Source of the DNA: Pseudomonas fluorescens
GTDB taxonomy: Bacteria > Pseudomonadota > Gammaproteobacteria > Pseudomonadales > Pseudomonadaceae
Length of the DNA: 64,000 bases
Reading direction: 5' to 3'
Assembly (NCBI RefSeq): GCF_003732425.1
Contig: NZ_MOBX01000014.1
Coordinates: 236,585-300,584 of the forward strand
Made by a program: the position numbers and the translations under genes. Positions 9,147 through 17,490 of this stretch are shown in pieces. Under the pieces are notes generated by a model, which saw only the letters and a list, made by a program, of their open reading frames with translations, had not been told where the DNA came from and searched no databases. Numbering within the stretch: position 1 is the first letter of the stretch; each line of letters begins with the position of its first letter.

Positions 9147-10322
9147 TCAAGGCAATGTCTGCGCATTCGGGACAACCTGCTCCCCCACACAAGCCCCGCG
9201 CAAATGCTTTTCAAACTGCTCGATAACCGCCGGCCAACCCTGGCGACTCGCATGCTGCCGCGCATTCAGGCGCACACAGCGCAGCCGCTCATCCTCTTCC
9301 AGTAACCATGCAGCGGCATCGCAAAACGCCTCTTCATCTCCGGGCATCGCCAATACGCCGTTGTAACCGTGGCGAATATGTTGCGCCGCCGCTGCCTGAT
9401 CGTAAGCCACCACACCCAACCCGGAGGCCAACGCTTCCAGCACTACGTTGCCGAAAGTCTCGGTCAGGCTGGGAAACAAAAATACGTCGCCAGAGGCGTA
9501 ATGCGCCGCCAACGCTTCGCCGCGCTGCGCGCCGCAGAAAATCGCCTCGGGCACATCCTTTTCCAGCGCCAGCCGCTGCGGCCCGTCACCGACGACGACC
9601 AATTTCAGATTGCGTTGTGGATAAGTGTCCCGCAGTTTTTCGAAGCAGCGCTTGAGCAGGCCAAGGTTCTTCTCCGGCGCGAGGCGTCCTACGTGAATCA
9701 CCGCAATGTCCTGCTCGGACAGGCCCCATTGCTCACGCAAGGCATTCAGCCGTTTGCTCGGGTGAAACAATTGGCTGTCCACGCCACGCGACAACAGCGC
9801 CAAGCGCTCGAAATGCCGCCGCTCCAGTTCCAGCCGCTGGCTGACGCTCGGTACCAACGTCATCGCCGAGCGATTGTGAAACCAGCGCAGATAATGCGTG
9901 AGCATTCGCGTCAACAGACCGAGGCCATACTGACTGGTGTATTGCTGAAAGTTGGTGTGAAACCCGCTGACCACCGAAATCCCCAAACGCCGCGCCGCCC
10001 GTAACGCCGACAAACCGAGCGGCCCTTCCGTGGCGATGTACAGCACGTCCGGACGCTGACGTTTCCAGCGTCGCAGCAGCTTGTGCATCGACGACTGACC
10101 CCATTGCAGCCCCGGATACCCCGGCAGTGGCCAGCCGCGACACAACAGCAACGCGTCATCTTCACTGCGCTGTGGATCACCGGCCTGACGCGGGCGCACC
10201 AGTTCCACTTGGTGGCCACGCGCGCGCAAGCCATCGCACAAGCGGCCAAGAGTATTGGCCACCCCGTTGATTTCCGGTGGGAAGGTTTCGCTGATCAGAG
10301 TGATATGTAGAGCTGTCGTCAT
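9147..10322 (-). CDS. Glycosyltransferase family 4 protein (mannosyltransferase-like)
   Basis: Retaining GT-B glycosyltransferase. The start MTTALHITLISETFPPEING is chosen over an upstream ATG at 10346 because family proteins begin at the Rossmann strand. Visible motifs: SETFPPEINGVANTLGRL for the acceptor domain, HVGRLAPEKNLGLL for the donor domain, and PSLTETFGNVVLEALASGLG with the E-x7-E signature near residue 290. It resembles GDP-mannose-dependent alpha-mannosyltransferases of the MgtA/PimB type, but donor and acceptor are inferred. 391 residues. Confidence 0.85.
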   Translation of the reverse strand: MTTALHITLISETFPPEINGVANTLGRLCDGLRARGHQVELVRPRQAGDPQRSEDDALLLCRGWPLPGYPGLQWGQSSMHKLLRRWKRQRPDVLYIATEGPLGLSALRAARRLGISVVSGFHTNFQQYTSQYGLGLLTRMLTHYLRWFHNRSAMTLVPSVSQRLELERRHFERLALLSRGVDSQLFHPSKRLNALREQWGLSEQDIAVIHVGRLAPEKNLGLLKRCFEKLRDTYPQRNLKLVVVGDGPQRLALEKDVPEAIFCGAQRGEALAAHYASGDVFLFPSLTETFGNVVLEALASGLGVVAYDQAAAAQHIRHGYNGVLAMPGDEEAFCDAAAWLLEEDERLRCVRLNARQHASRQGWPAVIEQFEKHLRGACVGEQVVPNAQTLP

Positions 10323-10400
10323 GACCTCAGTGTCGACTGAGGCCATGTCGTGCTTGTGACGTTCGGATGATGGATTTGTGACGCGCTGTCGGTCAGTGGC

Positions 10401-11153
10401 TCAGCGCTGAGTCACGAGGTTTTCGGCACCACGCTCACGCACCCAGAACAACGTCGCTCCGGCGACAGCGGCCGGCATCATCAGGATGTTGACCACTGGA
10501 ATCAGCAGCACCAGATAAACGATTCCGCCAAAGCTCATGCTCTGCCAGCGCTTCTGCCGCAGCCAGGCGAGCATCTCGTTCCAGCCCAGTTTGTGGTTGT
10601 CCGCCGGGTAGTCGATGTACTGGATTGCCATCATCCACACGCCGAACAGCAGCCACAGTGGTGCGGCAATGATGTTCACCACCGGGATGAATGAGAGGAT
10701 GAACAGGCCGATCGCCCGTGGCAGGAAGTAACCGAGTTTGCGCATTTCCCGGGCGAGGGTGCGCGGGATCATCGCGATCAGTTCGCCCCAGCTGAACGCC
10801 GGGAAGTCATCGGTGCCGCGCACCACCACTTCCACTTTCTCGGCAAGGAAGCCGTTGAACGGCGCGGCGATCACGTTGGCCAGCATGGTGAAGGTGAAAA
10901 ACACCATCAATGCCACCAGCACCACGAACAAAGGCCAAAGAATATAGCTGAGGAAGCTCAGCCATTCGGGCAGCGACGGCATCAGCGTATCGACCCACAG
11001 GCTGAACTGGTGGCCGGCCAGATAGATCAATCCGACGAACAGCACCAGGTTGATCGCCAGCGGCAACAACACGAACAGGCGCAAGCCTGGGCTGAGGACC
11101 AGTTTCAGGCCTTCGCGCAGGTATTGCGGGCCGGACAGAACAGGGGCGGGCAT
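10401..11153 (-). CDS. cysZ: Sulfate transporter CysZ
   Basis: EI24/CysZ-family inner-membrane protein, proposed to bring sulfate into the cell for cysteine synthesis. The 250 residues start MPAPVLSGPQYLREGLKL and contain hydrophobic segments at about 22-50, 65-95, 150-175 and 205-235. Length agrees with E. coli CysZ (253). It is divergent from trxB, an arrangement seen in other pseudomonads, and complements the sulfate-activation genes at the left end of the window. Confidence 0.88.
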   Translation of the reverse strand: MPAPVLSGPQYLREGLKLVLSPGLRLFVLLPLAINLVLFVGLIYLAGHQFSLWVDTLMPSLPEWLSFLSYILWPLFVVLVALMVFFTFTMLANVIAAPFNGFLAEKVEVVVRGTDDFPAFSWGELIAMIPRTLAREMRKLGYFLPRAIGLFILSFIPVVNIIAAPLWLLFGVWMMAIQYIDYPADNHKLGWNEMLAWLRQKRWQSMSFGGIVYLVLLIPVVNILMMPAAVAGATLFWVRERGAENLVTQR

Positions 11154-11464
11154 AAGGTGCTCCGAGCAAGGGAAAACGCGCCGACCTTACCGGCTTTGCA
11201 CCAGTGGTGAAAGCGCGGCAGAGTGATCGACATGCACTGTAACAAAGACGTCCATCTCGTCAGTGTGTCGGCATAGAGACCACCTATGAGCTGGATTGTT
11301 AAACCGTATTTCCTTAATCTTGCCCCCCTCGATACGCTGCACCCAACTTTTTACAGGACTGTCGAGCTCAAGCCTTCCCCAAGGTTTTCCACGGTCCTTT
11401 TTTATTCCCGCCGGCAGTCCGGCGATCCGCGCCCGTTTTTCGGCCCGGTCAACAGGAGCAGGTC
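11154..11464. other. Intergenic region between cysZ and trxB
   Basis: About 310 bases between divergent genes. It must hold both promoters, but I see no confident operator, hairpin or small gene. A ribosome site, AGGAG, lies about seven bases before the trxB ATG. Confidence 0.6.
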
Positions 11465-12427
11465 ATGTCTGAAGTCCGTCATTCGCGAGTGATTATTCTC
11501 GGTTCCGGCCCTGCCGGTTACAGCGCTGCGGTATACGCAGCCCGCGCCAACCTCAAGCCACTGCTGATCACTGGCATGCAGGCTGGCGGTCAACTGACCA
11601 CCACCACCGAAGTCGACAACTGGCCGGGCGACGTTCATGGTCTGACTGGCCCGGTACTGATGGAGCGTATGCGCGAGCACGCCGAGCGTTTTGAAACCGA
11701 GATTGTCTTCGATCACATCAACGCTGTGGACTTCGCTTCCAAACCGTACTCCTTGACTGGCGATAGCGCGACCTACACCTGTGACGCCCTGATCATCGCC
11801 ACTGGCGCCAGCGCCCGTTACCTGGGCCTGCCGTCGGAGGAAGCGTTCATGGGCAAAGGCGTTTCCGCCTGCGCCACCTGCGACGGCTTCTTCTACCGCA
11901 ACAAGCCTGTTGCAGTGGTTGGCGGCGGCAACACCGCTGTTGAAGAGGCGCTGTACCTGGCCAACATCGCCAGCACCGTGACCTTGATCCACCGTCGCGA
12001 AACCTTCCGCGCCGAGAAGATCCTGATCGACAAGCTCAACGCCCGTGTGGCCGAAGGCAAGATCATCCTCAAGTTGAACGCCAACCTCGACGAAGTGCTG
12101 GGCGACAACATGGGCGTGACCGGCGCGCGTCTGAAGAACAACGACGGCAGCTTCGACGAAATCAAAGTCGACGGCGTGTTCATCGCCATCGGCCACACCC
12201 CGAACACCTCGTTGTTCGAAGGCCAGTTGGAGTTGAAGGACGGCTATCTGGTGGTGCAAGGCGGCCGTGAAGGCAATGCCACCGCGACCAATGTCGAAGG
12301 CATCTTTGCTGCCGGTGACGTAGCTGACCACGTTTACCGTCAGGCCATCACTTCGGCCGGCGCCGGCTGCATGGCCGCACTGGACACCGAGCGTTACCTG
12401 GATGGTCTGCAGAACGCTTCGTTCTAA
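11465..12427 (+). CDS. trxB: Thioredoxin reductase
   Basis: NADPH-dependent flavoprotein that reduces thioredoxin. FAD-binding GSGPAGYSAAVYAARA is at residues 13-28, the redox-active disulfide CATC at residues 136-139, the NADPH motif GGGNTAVEEA near 158, and a second FAD motif GIFAAGDV near 279. At 320 residues it is full length. It stands alone, followed within 15 bases by a strong terminator. Confidence 0.97.
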   Translation: MSEVRHSRVIILGSGPAGYSAAVYAARANLKPLLITGMQAGGQLTTTTEVDNWPGDVHGLTGPVLMERMREHAERFETEIVFDHINAVDFASKPYSLTGDSATYTCDALIIATGASARYLGLPSEEAFMGKGVSACATCDGFFYRNKPVAVVGGGNTAVEEALYLANIASTVTLIHRRETFRAEKILIDKLNARVAEGKIILKLNANLDEVLGDNMGVTGARLKNNDGSFDEIKVDGVFIAIGHTPNTSLFEGQLELKDGYLVVQGGREGNATATNVEGIFAAGDVADHVYRQAITSAGAGCMAALDTERYLDGLQNASF

Positions 12428-12440
12428 GATCGCAGACATA

Positions 12441-12469
12441 AAAAAACCGGCCGATCGGCCGGTTTTTTT
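12441..12469. terminator. Rho-independent terminator of trxB
   Basis: A perfect palindrome CCGGCCGATCGGCCGG flanked by six A and seven T, so it can work in both directions. It starts 14 bases after the trxB stop. Confidence 0.9.
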
Positions 12470-12501
12470 GTGCCCGTTATTCACAGCCTCCACAAATCAA
12501 A

Positions 12502-12592
12502 TGTGGGAGCGAGCCTGCTCGCGAAAGCGGTGTTTCAGTCGACATCAGTGTTGAGTGTCAGTGCTTATTCGCGAGCAAGCTCGCTCCCACAG
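12502..12592. repeat. Inverted REP pair, family B
   Basis: TGTGGGAGCGAGCCTGCTCG... and CGCGAGCAAGCTCGCTCCCACA flank about 45 bases; one arm has GCAAGC instead of GCAGGC. It sits between the trxB terminator and the convergent HopJ-like gene. Confidence 0.85.
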
Positions 12593-12613
12593 GGGAAAGT
12601 GTTGGATCTGCTA

Positions 12614-12952
12614 TCAGCGGCGGGTCAGGGGCTGTGTTTCGAACTTCACCCCGGCCAGACCATGCTTGATCAGCGCTCGAATATTGCCGTGGTCGCTGCC
12701 TTCAGGCGTCGCCACTACGGAGCGATAATGCTCACCGAACGCCAACAGCGCTTCTTCATCGCTCAGGCCTTCCAGCAGTGCCAGACCCAGGGTTTTGCAC
12801 GAGCCTTCGTTCTGCCCGGCGGCGTTTTCAACGCCGCCGTTGTTGAAGGCCTGCGGCTGGTAGTCGTAACCGTCGGCGATGAACGCCAGGGTGTCAGCGA
12901 ATGCGTGTTCGCCGCTCTTCAGGCTGGCGCGCAGGGTGTTCAGATCACTCAT
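12614..12952 (-). CDS. HopJ-like family protein
   Basis: A 112-residue acidic protein starting MSDLNTLRASLKSGEHAFAD, with IADGYDYQPQAFNNGG and FGEHYRSVVATPEGSDHGNIRAL. This is the pattern of the family usually annotated as HopJ type III effector. The start at 12952 is preferred to the longer reading frame from 13060, whose extra part only overlaps DUF1244. It overlaps the upstream DUF1244 gene by 8 bases, suggesting co-translation. No type III secretion gene is in the window, so a housekeeping role is more likely than an effector role. Confidence 0.75.
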   Translation of the reverse strand: MSDLNTLRASLKSGEHAFADTLAFIADGYDYQPQAFNNGGVENAAGQNEGSCKTLGLALLEGLSDEEALLAFGEHYRSVVATPEGSDHGNIRALIKHGLAGVKFETQPLTRR

Positions 12953-13241
12953 GGGGTTTTCCTTTGGCGAACGCTGCTTGTTGTTCAGCGTTGGCTTCTT
13001 GCTGAAATTGGGCTTTCCACTCGGCGTACGGCATGCCGTAAACCACTTCGCGGGCGTCATCGAGGCTGACCTCGATCTGGCGCTCGTCGGCTTCGGCCTT
13101 GTACCACTTCGACAGGCAGTTGCGGCAGAAGCCGGCGAGGTTCATCAGGTCGATGTTCTGCACGTCCTTGCGGCTGTCCAGGTGGGCGACCAGCCGGCGG
13201 AAGGCGGCGGCTTCGAGTTCGAGGCGTTGTTGCTCGTTCAT
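12945..13241 (-). CDS. DUF1244 domain-containing protein
   Basis: 98 residues starting MNEQQRLELEAAAFRRLVAHL, with the family core NIDLMNLAGFCRNCLSKWY and YGMPYAEWKAQFQ. The two Cys in FCRNC are conserved in the family. Function is unknown. It is the first gene of a two-gene operon with the HopJ-like gene, whose start it overlaps. Confidence 0.85.
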   Translation of the reverse strand: MNEQQRLELEAAAFRRLVAHLDSRKDVQNIDLMNLAGFCRNCLSKWYKAEADERQIEVSLDDAREVVYGMPYAEWKAQFQQEANAEQQAAFAKGKPHE

Positions 13242-13258
13242 GGGAGTCTCTGCGAGAC

Positions 13259-13341
13259 AGCTTCAAGCGGCAAGCTTCAAGCTGCAAGATTGGATCGGGG
13301 GCGGCCGTTAGCTTACCGCTTGCAGCTCAAAGCTTGAAGCT
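13259..13341. repeat. AAGCTTGAAGCT-type inverted repeat
   Basis: Left part AGCTTCAAGC-GGC-AAGCTTCAAGCTGCAAG and right part CTTGCAGCTCAAAGCTTGAAGCT are inverted copies around about 30 bases. A related short piece, gctgcaagcttctagctgcaag, lies after cysNC at 3134-3157. It falls between folX and the DUF1244 gene and may act as a terminator. Confidence 0.7.
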
Positions 13342-13712
13342 CAGCGGCTAGCCGCGAGCGTGATTGACACTGATTCGGCAAAACGCAGCGCGTGCGGCTT
13401 GTCGACTTCGACTTCGGCATACAGCACCGAATTATTGCTCATCACCAGATCGAGCAATTCCTGAGTCAGGCGTTCGAGTAGCGCAAAGCGGTTGCCCTCG
13501 ACGTGGGCGATGATGGCCTTGGTGATCGTGCGGTAATTCAGTGCGTGGTCGATGTCGTTGTCACGCACCGCTTCCTGCGCGGCATACAGAATGGTCAGGT
13601 TGATCAGCACATCCTGCTTGTTGAGGATTTCGTCCTCGTTGATCCCGATAAAGGTGCGCAAGCGCAGATCCTTGACCCGGATGCGCGCCATTCCCGGCTG
13701 AAGTTGTGGCAT
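13341..13712 (-). CDS. folX: Dihydroneopterin triphosphate 2'-epimerase
   Basis: FolB-like T-fold enzyme converting 7,8-dihydroneopterin triphosphate into dihydromonapterin triphosphate. 123 residues with ARIRVKDLRLRTFIGINEDE at the start, HALNYRTITKAI centrally and LLERLTQELLDLV with the conserved catalytic-region Glu. Its start directly follows the folE stop, and the order folM-folE-folX gives a complete route from GTP to tetrahydromonapterin, the cofactor of Pseudomonas phenylalanine hydroxylase. It could be confused with FolB; the context favours FolX. Confidence 0.85.
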   Translation of the reverse strand: MPQLQPGMARIRVKDLRLRTFIGINEDEILNKQDVLINLTILYAAQEAVRDNDIDHALNYRTITKAIIAHVEGNRFALLERLTQELLDLVMSNNSVLYAEVEVDKPHALRFAESVSITLAASR

Positions 13713-14273
13713 TTACTTGCTCCGTCCAATCAATTGCAGGAACTCCTGGCGGGTGTTGCTCGACTCGCGGAACGCGCCGAGCATGACCGAAGTGTTCATG
13801 GTCGAATTCTGTTTCTCGACACCGCGCATCATCATGCACATGTGTCTGGCCTCGATGACCACGGCGACGCCGGCGGCATCGGTGACCTGTTGCACTGCAT
13901 CGGCGATTTGCCGGGTGAGGTTTTCCTGGATTTGCAGGCGCCGGGCGAACATGTCGACCAGTCGCGCGATTTTCGACAGACCCAACACCTTGCCCGTCGG
14001 AATATAAGCCACATGGGCCTTGCCGATGAAGGGCAGCAGGTGATGTTCGCACAAAGAGTACAACTCGATGTCGGCGACGATGATCATCTCGTCGCTGTCC
14101 GAGGCAAACAACGCGCCGTTGACGATTTCTTCAACGCTCTGTTCATACCCGTGACACAGGTATTGCATGGCCTTTGCGGCGCGCACCGGGGTGTCGAGCA
14201 ACCCTTCGCGGTCGGGGTCTTCACCGAGGCCGATGAGGATTTCGCGGTAATTCTCGGGCAGTGAACGGGTCAT
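13713..14273 (-). CDS. folE: GTP cyclohydrolase I
   Basis: First enzyme of pterin synthesis, GTP to 7,8-dihydroneopterin triphosphate. 186 residues starting MTRSLPENYREILIGLGEDP. Zinc and catalytic residues are visible in SLCEHHLLPFIGKAHVAYIP and in ARHMCMMMRGVEKQNS. The reading frame is open far upstream, but the ATG at 14273 has GAGG six bases before it and matches family length. It lies in the folM-folE-folX operon. In P. putida one folE copy is light-inducible under PplR regulators, which is notable given the LitR/LOV genes 1.7 kb away. Confidence 0.95.
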   Translation of the reverse strand: MTRSLPENYREILIGLGEDPDREGLLDTPVRAAKAMQYLCHGYEQSVEEIVNGALFASDSDEMIIVADIELYSLCEHHLLPFIGKAHVAYIPTGKVLGLSKIARLVDMFARRLQIQENLTRQIADAVQQVTDAAGVAVVIEARHMCMMMRGVEKQNSTMNTSVMLGAFRESSNTRQEFLQLIGRSK

Positions 14274-14293
14274 GGACATCCTCGCGAGTCGGC

Positions 14294-15004
14294 TTATTTG
14301 ACGTGCCGTCCGCCGTTGACGGTCAGGGTCGTACCGGTGACATAGGGATTGTCGAGCAGATAACGCAGGCTCTGATAGATCACTTCGCTGCCGGGCTCGA
14401 TGCCCAGCGCGGATTTGGCCAGGGCCTTGGCGCGGTACGCCGCGTCGTCGTCGGGATTGAACAATAGCAGGGCCGGGGCGATGCCGTTGACCTTGATGGT
14501 TGGCGCATAGCGGGCGGCGAAGGACAGGGTCAGGCTGTCGAGCCCGGCTTTGCTGGCGCAATAGCCGATGTGCTTGCTGCTGCCTTTGCGCGTGACATCG
14601 TCGCTGATGTGGATGATGTCGGCAGGCGTTGAGCGTTGCAGTAATTCGCCGCAATGCAAGTTGATCAGATACGGCGCAAGCATGTGCAGATTGAACATGC
14701 GCGTGAACGCTTCGGCTTCGCTGCCCGGGGCTTCGGCCAGCCACTCGGAGGCGTTGTGCACGATGGCACGCAGGCTGTCGGTGTGGGTTTTCAGATCGCT
14801 GATGAAGGCGAGAATCCCGGCTTCGCTGGAAAAGTCTGCGAACAGGCCGATGGCGCCCAGATTGCGCAGCGTCTGTACGCCGGGGCGTTCGCTGCGGTAG
14901 GTGAAGATGACGCGATAGCCGTCCTCGAGCAAGCGCTGCGCACAATGCAGACCGACACGCTGGCCGGCACCGGTAATGAGGATCGGGGCTGAGGAATCAG
15001 GCAT
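14294..15004 (-). CDS. folM: Dihydromonapterin reductase
   Basis: Short-chain dehydrogenase/reductase that reduces dihydromonapterin to tetrahydromonapterin. From MPDSSAPILITGAGQRVGLH the 236 residues carry the nucleotide-binding TGAGQRVG, HNAS near residue 85, and the active-site Y-x3-K as YCASK. The longer reading frame from 15031 lacks family support. First gene of the folM-folE-folX group, 20 bases before folE. Confidence 0.88.
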   Translation of the reverse strand: MPDSSAPILITGAGQRVGLHCAQRLLEDGYRVIFTYRSERPGVQTLRNLGAIGLFADFSSEAGILAFISDLKTHTDSLRAIVHNASEWLAEAPGSEAEAFTRMFNLHMLAPYLINLHCGELLQRSTPADIIHISDDVTRKGSSKHIGYCASKAGLDSLTLSFAARYAPTIKVNGIAPALLLFNPDDDAAYRAKALAKSALGIEPGSEVIYQSLRYLLDNPYVTGTTLTVNGGRHVK

Positions 15005-15055
15005 GAACGGCTCGCATCGCGGTGGGAGCAAAAACTATAACAGCGAAGAGCCTGA

Positions 15056-15140
15056 AAAGATCGCAGCCTGCGGCAGCTCCTACCTTGGCCTGTATTCAGT
15101 CCTGTAGAAGCTGTCGAGTGCAACGAGGCTGCGATCTTTT
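15056..15140. repeat. Degenerate inverted REP pair, family A
   Basis: The left arm aaaagatcgcagcctgcggc... is intact (with the CTGCGG variant); the right arm gtagaagctgtcgagtgcaa... has drifted and carries an insertion before ggctgcgatctttt. It looks like a decaying copy. It lies between folM and the ABM-domain gene. Confidence 0.75.
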
Positions 15141-15708
15141 AGTGATTTTGTGCAGAAGGTGTCACCGGCAAAGGGCGCGTCGGCGTGCTGTTCAGCCAGT
15201 TCGCCAGCCATCGGGTTGAGAGCGGGATAAAGAAATAAACCATCAACGGCGTCAGGCACGCGGTGCTGATCAAAATACGCGGCAACAGGCTCATGTCTGC
15301 GAGCAACGGCCCAAGAACGAAGTTGAACAGCAGCGACACCGGAAAGAACGCCAGCCAGATCGCGACGGCCTGTTTCCAGCGCGGAGGACGTTGGCCGGCA
15401 GCGCCGAACCAGCCTTCGATACCGCTGACACGATGTTCTTTAGGGTGCGCAAAGAGATCGCTGCCACGGCTCAACCACGCGGTGGGTGATGCTGAATGCT
15501 CCCAAGCATGCAACGTTTGCTCATCGACAAAACGGAAGATGATCTGGAACTCGTTATCGCCGGGCGGCGGAGCGAGTACGCCAGAGCCCAGGTAACCGGG
15601 GAAATCAGTGGCCAGTTGTTCGCCTTCGCGCAGCCAGGCGATTAAATCTTGATAGCGGCCATCGGCGACGCGACGCGCAACCATCAGCGTGACGGGGGAA
15701 GTAGACAT
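15139..15708 (-). CDS. Antibiotic biosynthesis monooxygenase (ABM) domain membrane protein
   Basis: 189 residues from MSTSPVTLMVARRVADGRYQ. The first 100 residues resemble the ABM ferredoxin-like fold (LIAWLREGEQLATDFPGYLGSGVL, then FQIIFRFVDEQTLHAWEHS). Two hydrophobic segments follow at about residues 118-140 and 148-168, so it is probably anchored in the inner membrane. The start at 15708 is chosen because the ABM domain begins there. Function is unknown; it sits next to the fol operon and the light-regulator genes but need not be part of either. Confidence 0.7.
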   Translation of the reverse strand: MSTSPVTLMVARRVADGRYQDLIAWLREGEQLATDFPGYLGSGVLAPPPGDNEFQIIFRFVDEQTLHAWEHSASPTAWLSRGSDLFAHPKEHRVSGIEGWFGAAGQRPPRWKQAVAIWLAFFPVSLLFNFVLGPLLADMSLLPRILISTACLTPLMVYFFIPLSTRWLANWLNSTPTRPLPVTPSAQNH

Positions 15709-15921
15709 TATGTATCTCCGTATTTCGATTGCGTCGCTCCGGGTAGGAGTTTCGCCTGACGCAGGACCGGGGTAGAGGTCTGCGTTTTTCAACAAGCAAG
15801 GATTATTCCGTTTTTTCGTCAATAAGCCAGCGACTTTCGTCGCCCTTCATCACTTGAAATCCAACGGGGCATAAGCGGTAGAATGGGATCCAATTGAACC
15901 GACATTGAAGTTGAACGCTAT

Positions 15922-16881
15922 ATGCCTGTGATCACGGACGCGAACCCTGCAACTCAGGCCTTTGTTTCGCTCGAACGGGCCGATTTGTTCCCGATTCGTG
16001 AGGTCGCACGCCTGACGGGTGTAAACCCGGTGACCTTGCGCGCGTGGGAACGGCGCTACGGTTTGATTCAGCCGACACGCACCGAAAGCGGGCATCGGCT
16101 CTATTCGATGACCGATATCGAGCGCGTGCGCAGCATCGTCGACTGGATTGATCGCGGTGTCGCCGTGAGCAAGGTCGGCAAGATCCTCGCCAAGACCGAG
16201 CCGAAGAAAGTATTGGCGCACTTCATCCCGGATGACTTGGTGCAGGCTGATTACCTGCAATGGCAGGAGCAGATCCAGCAGGCGGTCAGTGCGTTCGACG
16301 ACCAGCAACTGGATCGCGTCTATGGGCAGATTTTTTCTTCCTACGCATTGTCCGTGGTATTTCAGGACATTCTGATGCCGTTGTGGCTGCAGATGTTGCA
16401 GCGCCAGGACGCGTTCGGACAAACCAGCGAGTGGCTTTTCTTCGACGGGTTCCTGCGGGTGCGGGTGTTGCAGCGGATTGTCATGCTGCGTGGCACCCAG
16501 CCGCACCGTGTGATCGTCAGCGCGCTGGCCGGGCAATGTCGAGAGCTGGAGCTGCTGGTGGCGGCGCTGTTTCTCACTGATAGCCATTGCGGTGTGCGAG
16601 TGCTGACCCCCGACCAGCCGTTCGATGAACTGACGCTGGTGTGCGAAAAGATCGAACCTGATGCACTCGTCCTGTTTTCCAACCATGCGCCCTGCGCCGA
16701 ATTGCCTCGGCGTCTGAACCGGTTGGCATTGAGTCTCGATTGTCAGGTGATGCTGGCAGGCGATGCTTCAGATCTGGCGCAGGACAGCCTGGCCGGATCC
16801 TCAGTTGCGTGCCTGGGCAATGAAGGGGTGAACATGCGCCAGCGCATGTTGCAGTTTCTCGCGGGGAAGCTGGATACCTGA
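15922..16881 (+). CDS. MerR-family regulator, class II LitR/PplR type
   Basis: 319 residues. The MerR DNA-binding domain spans about residues 22-95 (FPIREVARLTGVNPVTLRAW, ERRYGLIQPTR, GHRLYSMTDIERV). The C-terminal part keeps the LitR/CarH outline, but the cobalamin ligands are lost: the usual G-E-x-H-E-L-G is GQCRELE with Arg207 in the place of the axial His, and the upper-site Q-E-H stretch reads FFDGFLR. This fits class II LitR proteins, which do not use B12 and in P. putida (PplR1-3) work with short LOV receptors. A LOV gene lies 0.7 kb downstream on the other strand. Likely a light-responsive repressor. Confidence 0.82.
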   Translation: MPVITDANPATQAFVSLERADLFPIREVARLTGVNPVTLRAWERRYGLIQPTRTESGHRLYSMTDIERVRSIVDWIDRGVAVSKVGKILAKTEPKKVLAHFIPDDLVQADYLQWQEQIQQAVSAFDDQQLDRVYGQIFSSYALSVVFQDILMPLWLQMLQRQDAFGQTSEWLFFDGFLRVRVLQRIVMLRGTQPHRVIVSALAGQCRELELLVAALFLTDSHCGVRVLTPDQPFDELTLVCEKIEPDALVLFSNHAPCAELPRRLNRLALSLDCQVMLAGDASDLAQDSLAGSSVACLGNEGVNMRQRMLQFLAGKLDT

Positions 16882-16884
16882 AAC

Positions 16885-17490
16885 TCAGGTATGAAGGGCT
16901 GGATGCGTCAGGCGATGTTGCTGCAGGATGAACTGGCGCAGGCGCTCGGTTTCGTCGGAGTCTGTCTGGCTCAGTTCGTAAGCATAGAAACCGCTCTCGG
17001 TTTCCCGTTCGAAATTGCCCCGCAATGAAATCCGCTCATAACCCGAAGGGCTGAACCACAGCGCGAAATGCTTGGGCGGCTTGGTCTTGTTGCGCACTTC
17101 CAGCAGCACACCTTTGTGCGATACCTCGTGGACCCACAACGTGCCCGGCTGACCCTTGGCATTTTCCAGGGCAACCGGCTCTTCGAGAGTCAACCGCCAT
17201 GGCCGCACCATCGGGCCGTCTTCATAAATACTCGGTACACCGAGACGCAGATGCAGCGCGTGAAACTCGTCTTCCACCAGATGCAACGGGAAGGTCATCT
17301 GCTGATTTTCGAAGTTGGCCTGAATGGTCACTTGCTCGTGAGCGGCCAGGCGAGTGAGCAAATCACGGATCTGCGAACCGCCGTTAACCAGCAGACTCGA
17401 CGTCGCATCCCGCACGTTCAGTTGCGGGTTGTGCTGCATGGTCTGGATGAAATCCAGCTCATCCTGAGTGAGGAGGGCGTCGCGCTGCAT
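16885..17490 (-). CDS. Degenerate PilZ/YcgR-like protein
   Basis: 201 residues from MQRDALLTQDELDFIQTMQH. The N-terminal half resembles the YcgR N-domain; the C-terminal half has PilZ-like features: WVHEVSHKGVLLEV, matching the D/N-x-S-x-x-G turn with Glu in first place, and a closing helix ETERLRQFILQQHR. The c-di-GMP-binding RxxxR is not clear (RPWRL stands there), so binding is doubtful. A GTG at 17544, right at the stop of the LOV gene, is an alternative start adding 18 residues. It follows the LOV gene in the same direction and is probably co-transcribed. The family call is moderate. Confidence 0.55.
   Translation of the reverse strand: MQRDALLTQDELDFIQTMQHNPQLNVRDATSSLLVNGGSQIRDLLTRLAAHEQVTIQANFENQQMTFPLHLVEDEFHALHLRLGVPSIYEDGPMVRPWRLTLEEPVALENAKGQPGTLWVHEVSHKGVLLEVRNKTKPPKHFALWFSPSGYERISLRGNFERETESGFYAYELSQTDSDETERLRQFILQQHRLTHPALHT

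Noticed and set aside
12614..12952. Type III secretion effector
   Set aside because: Only the family name suggests this; no secretion genes, chaperone or hrp-type promoter are visible.
13713..14945. Extended 410-codon reading of folE
   Set aside because: The extra 224 codons overlap folM on the same strand in another frame and have no family match; the ATG at 14273 has a ribosome site.
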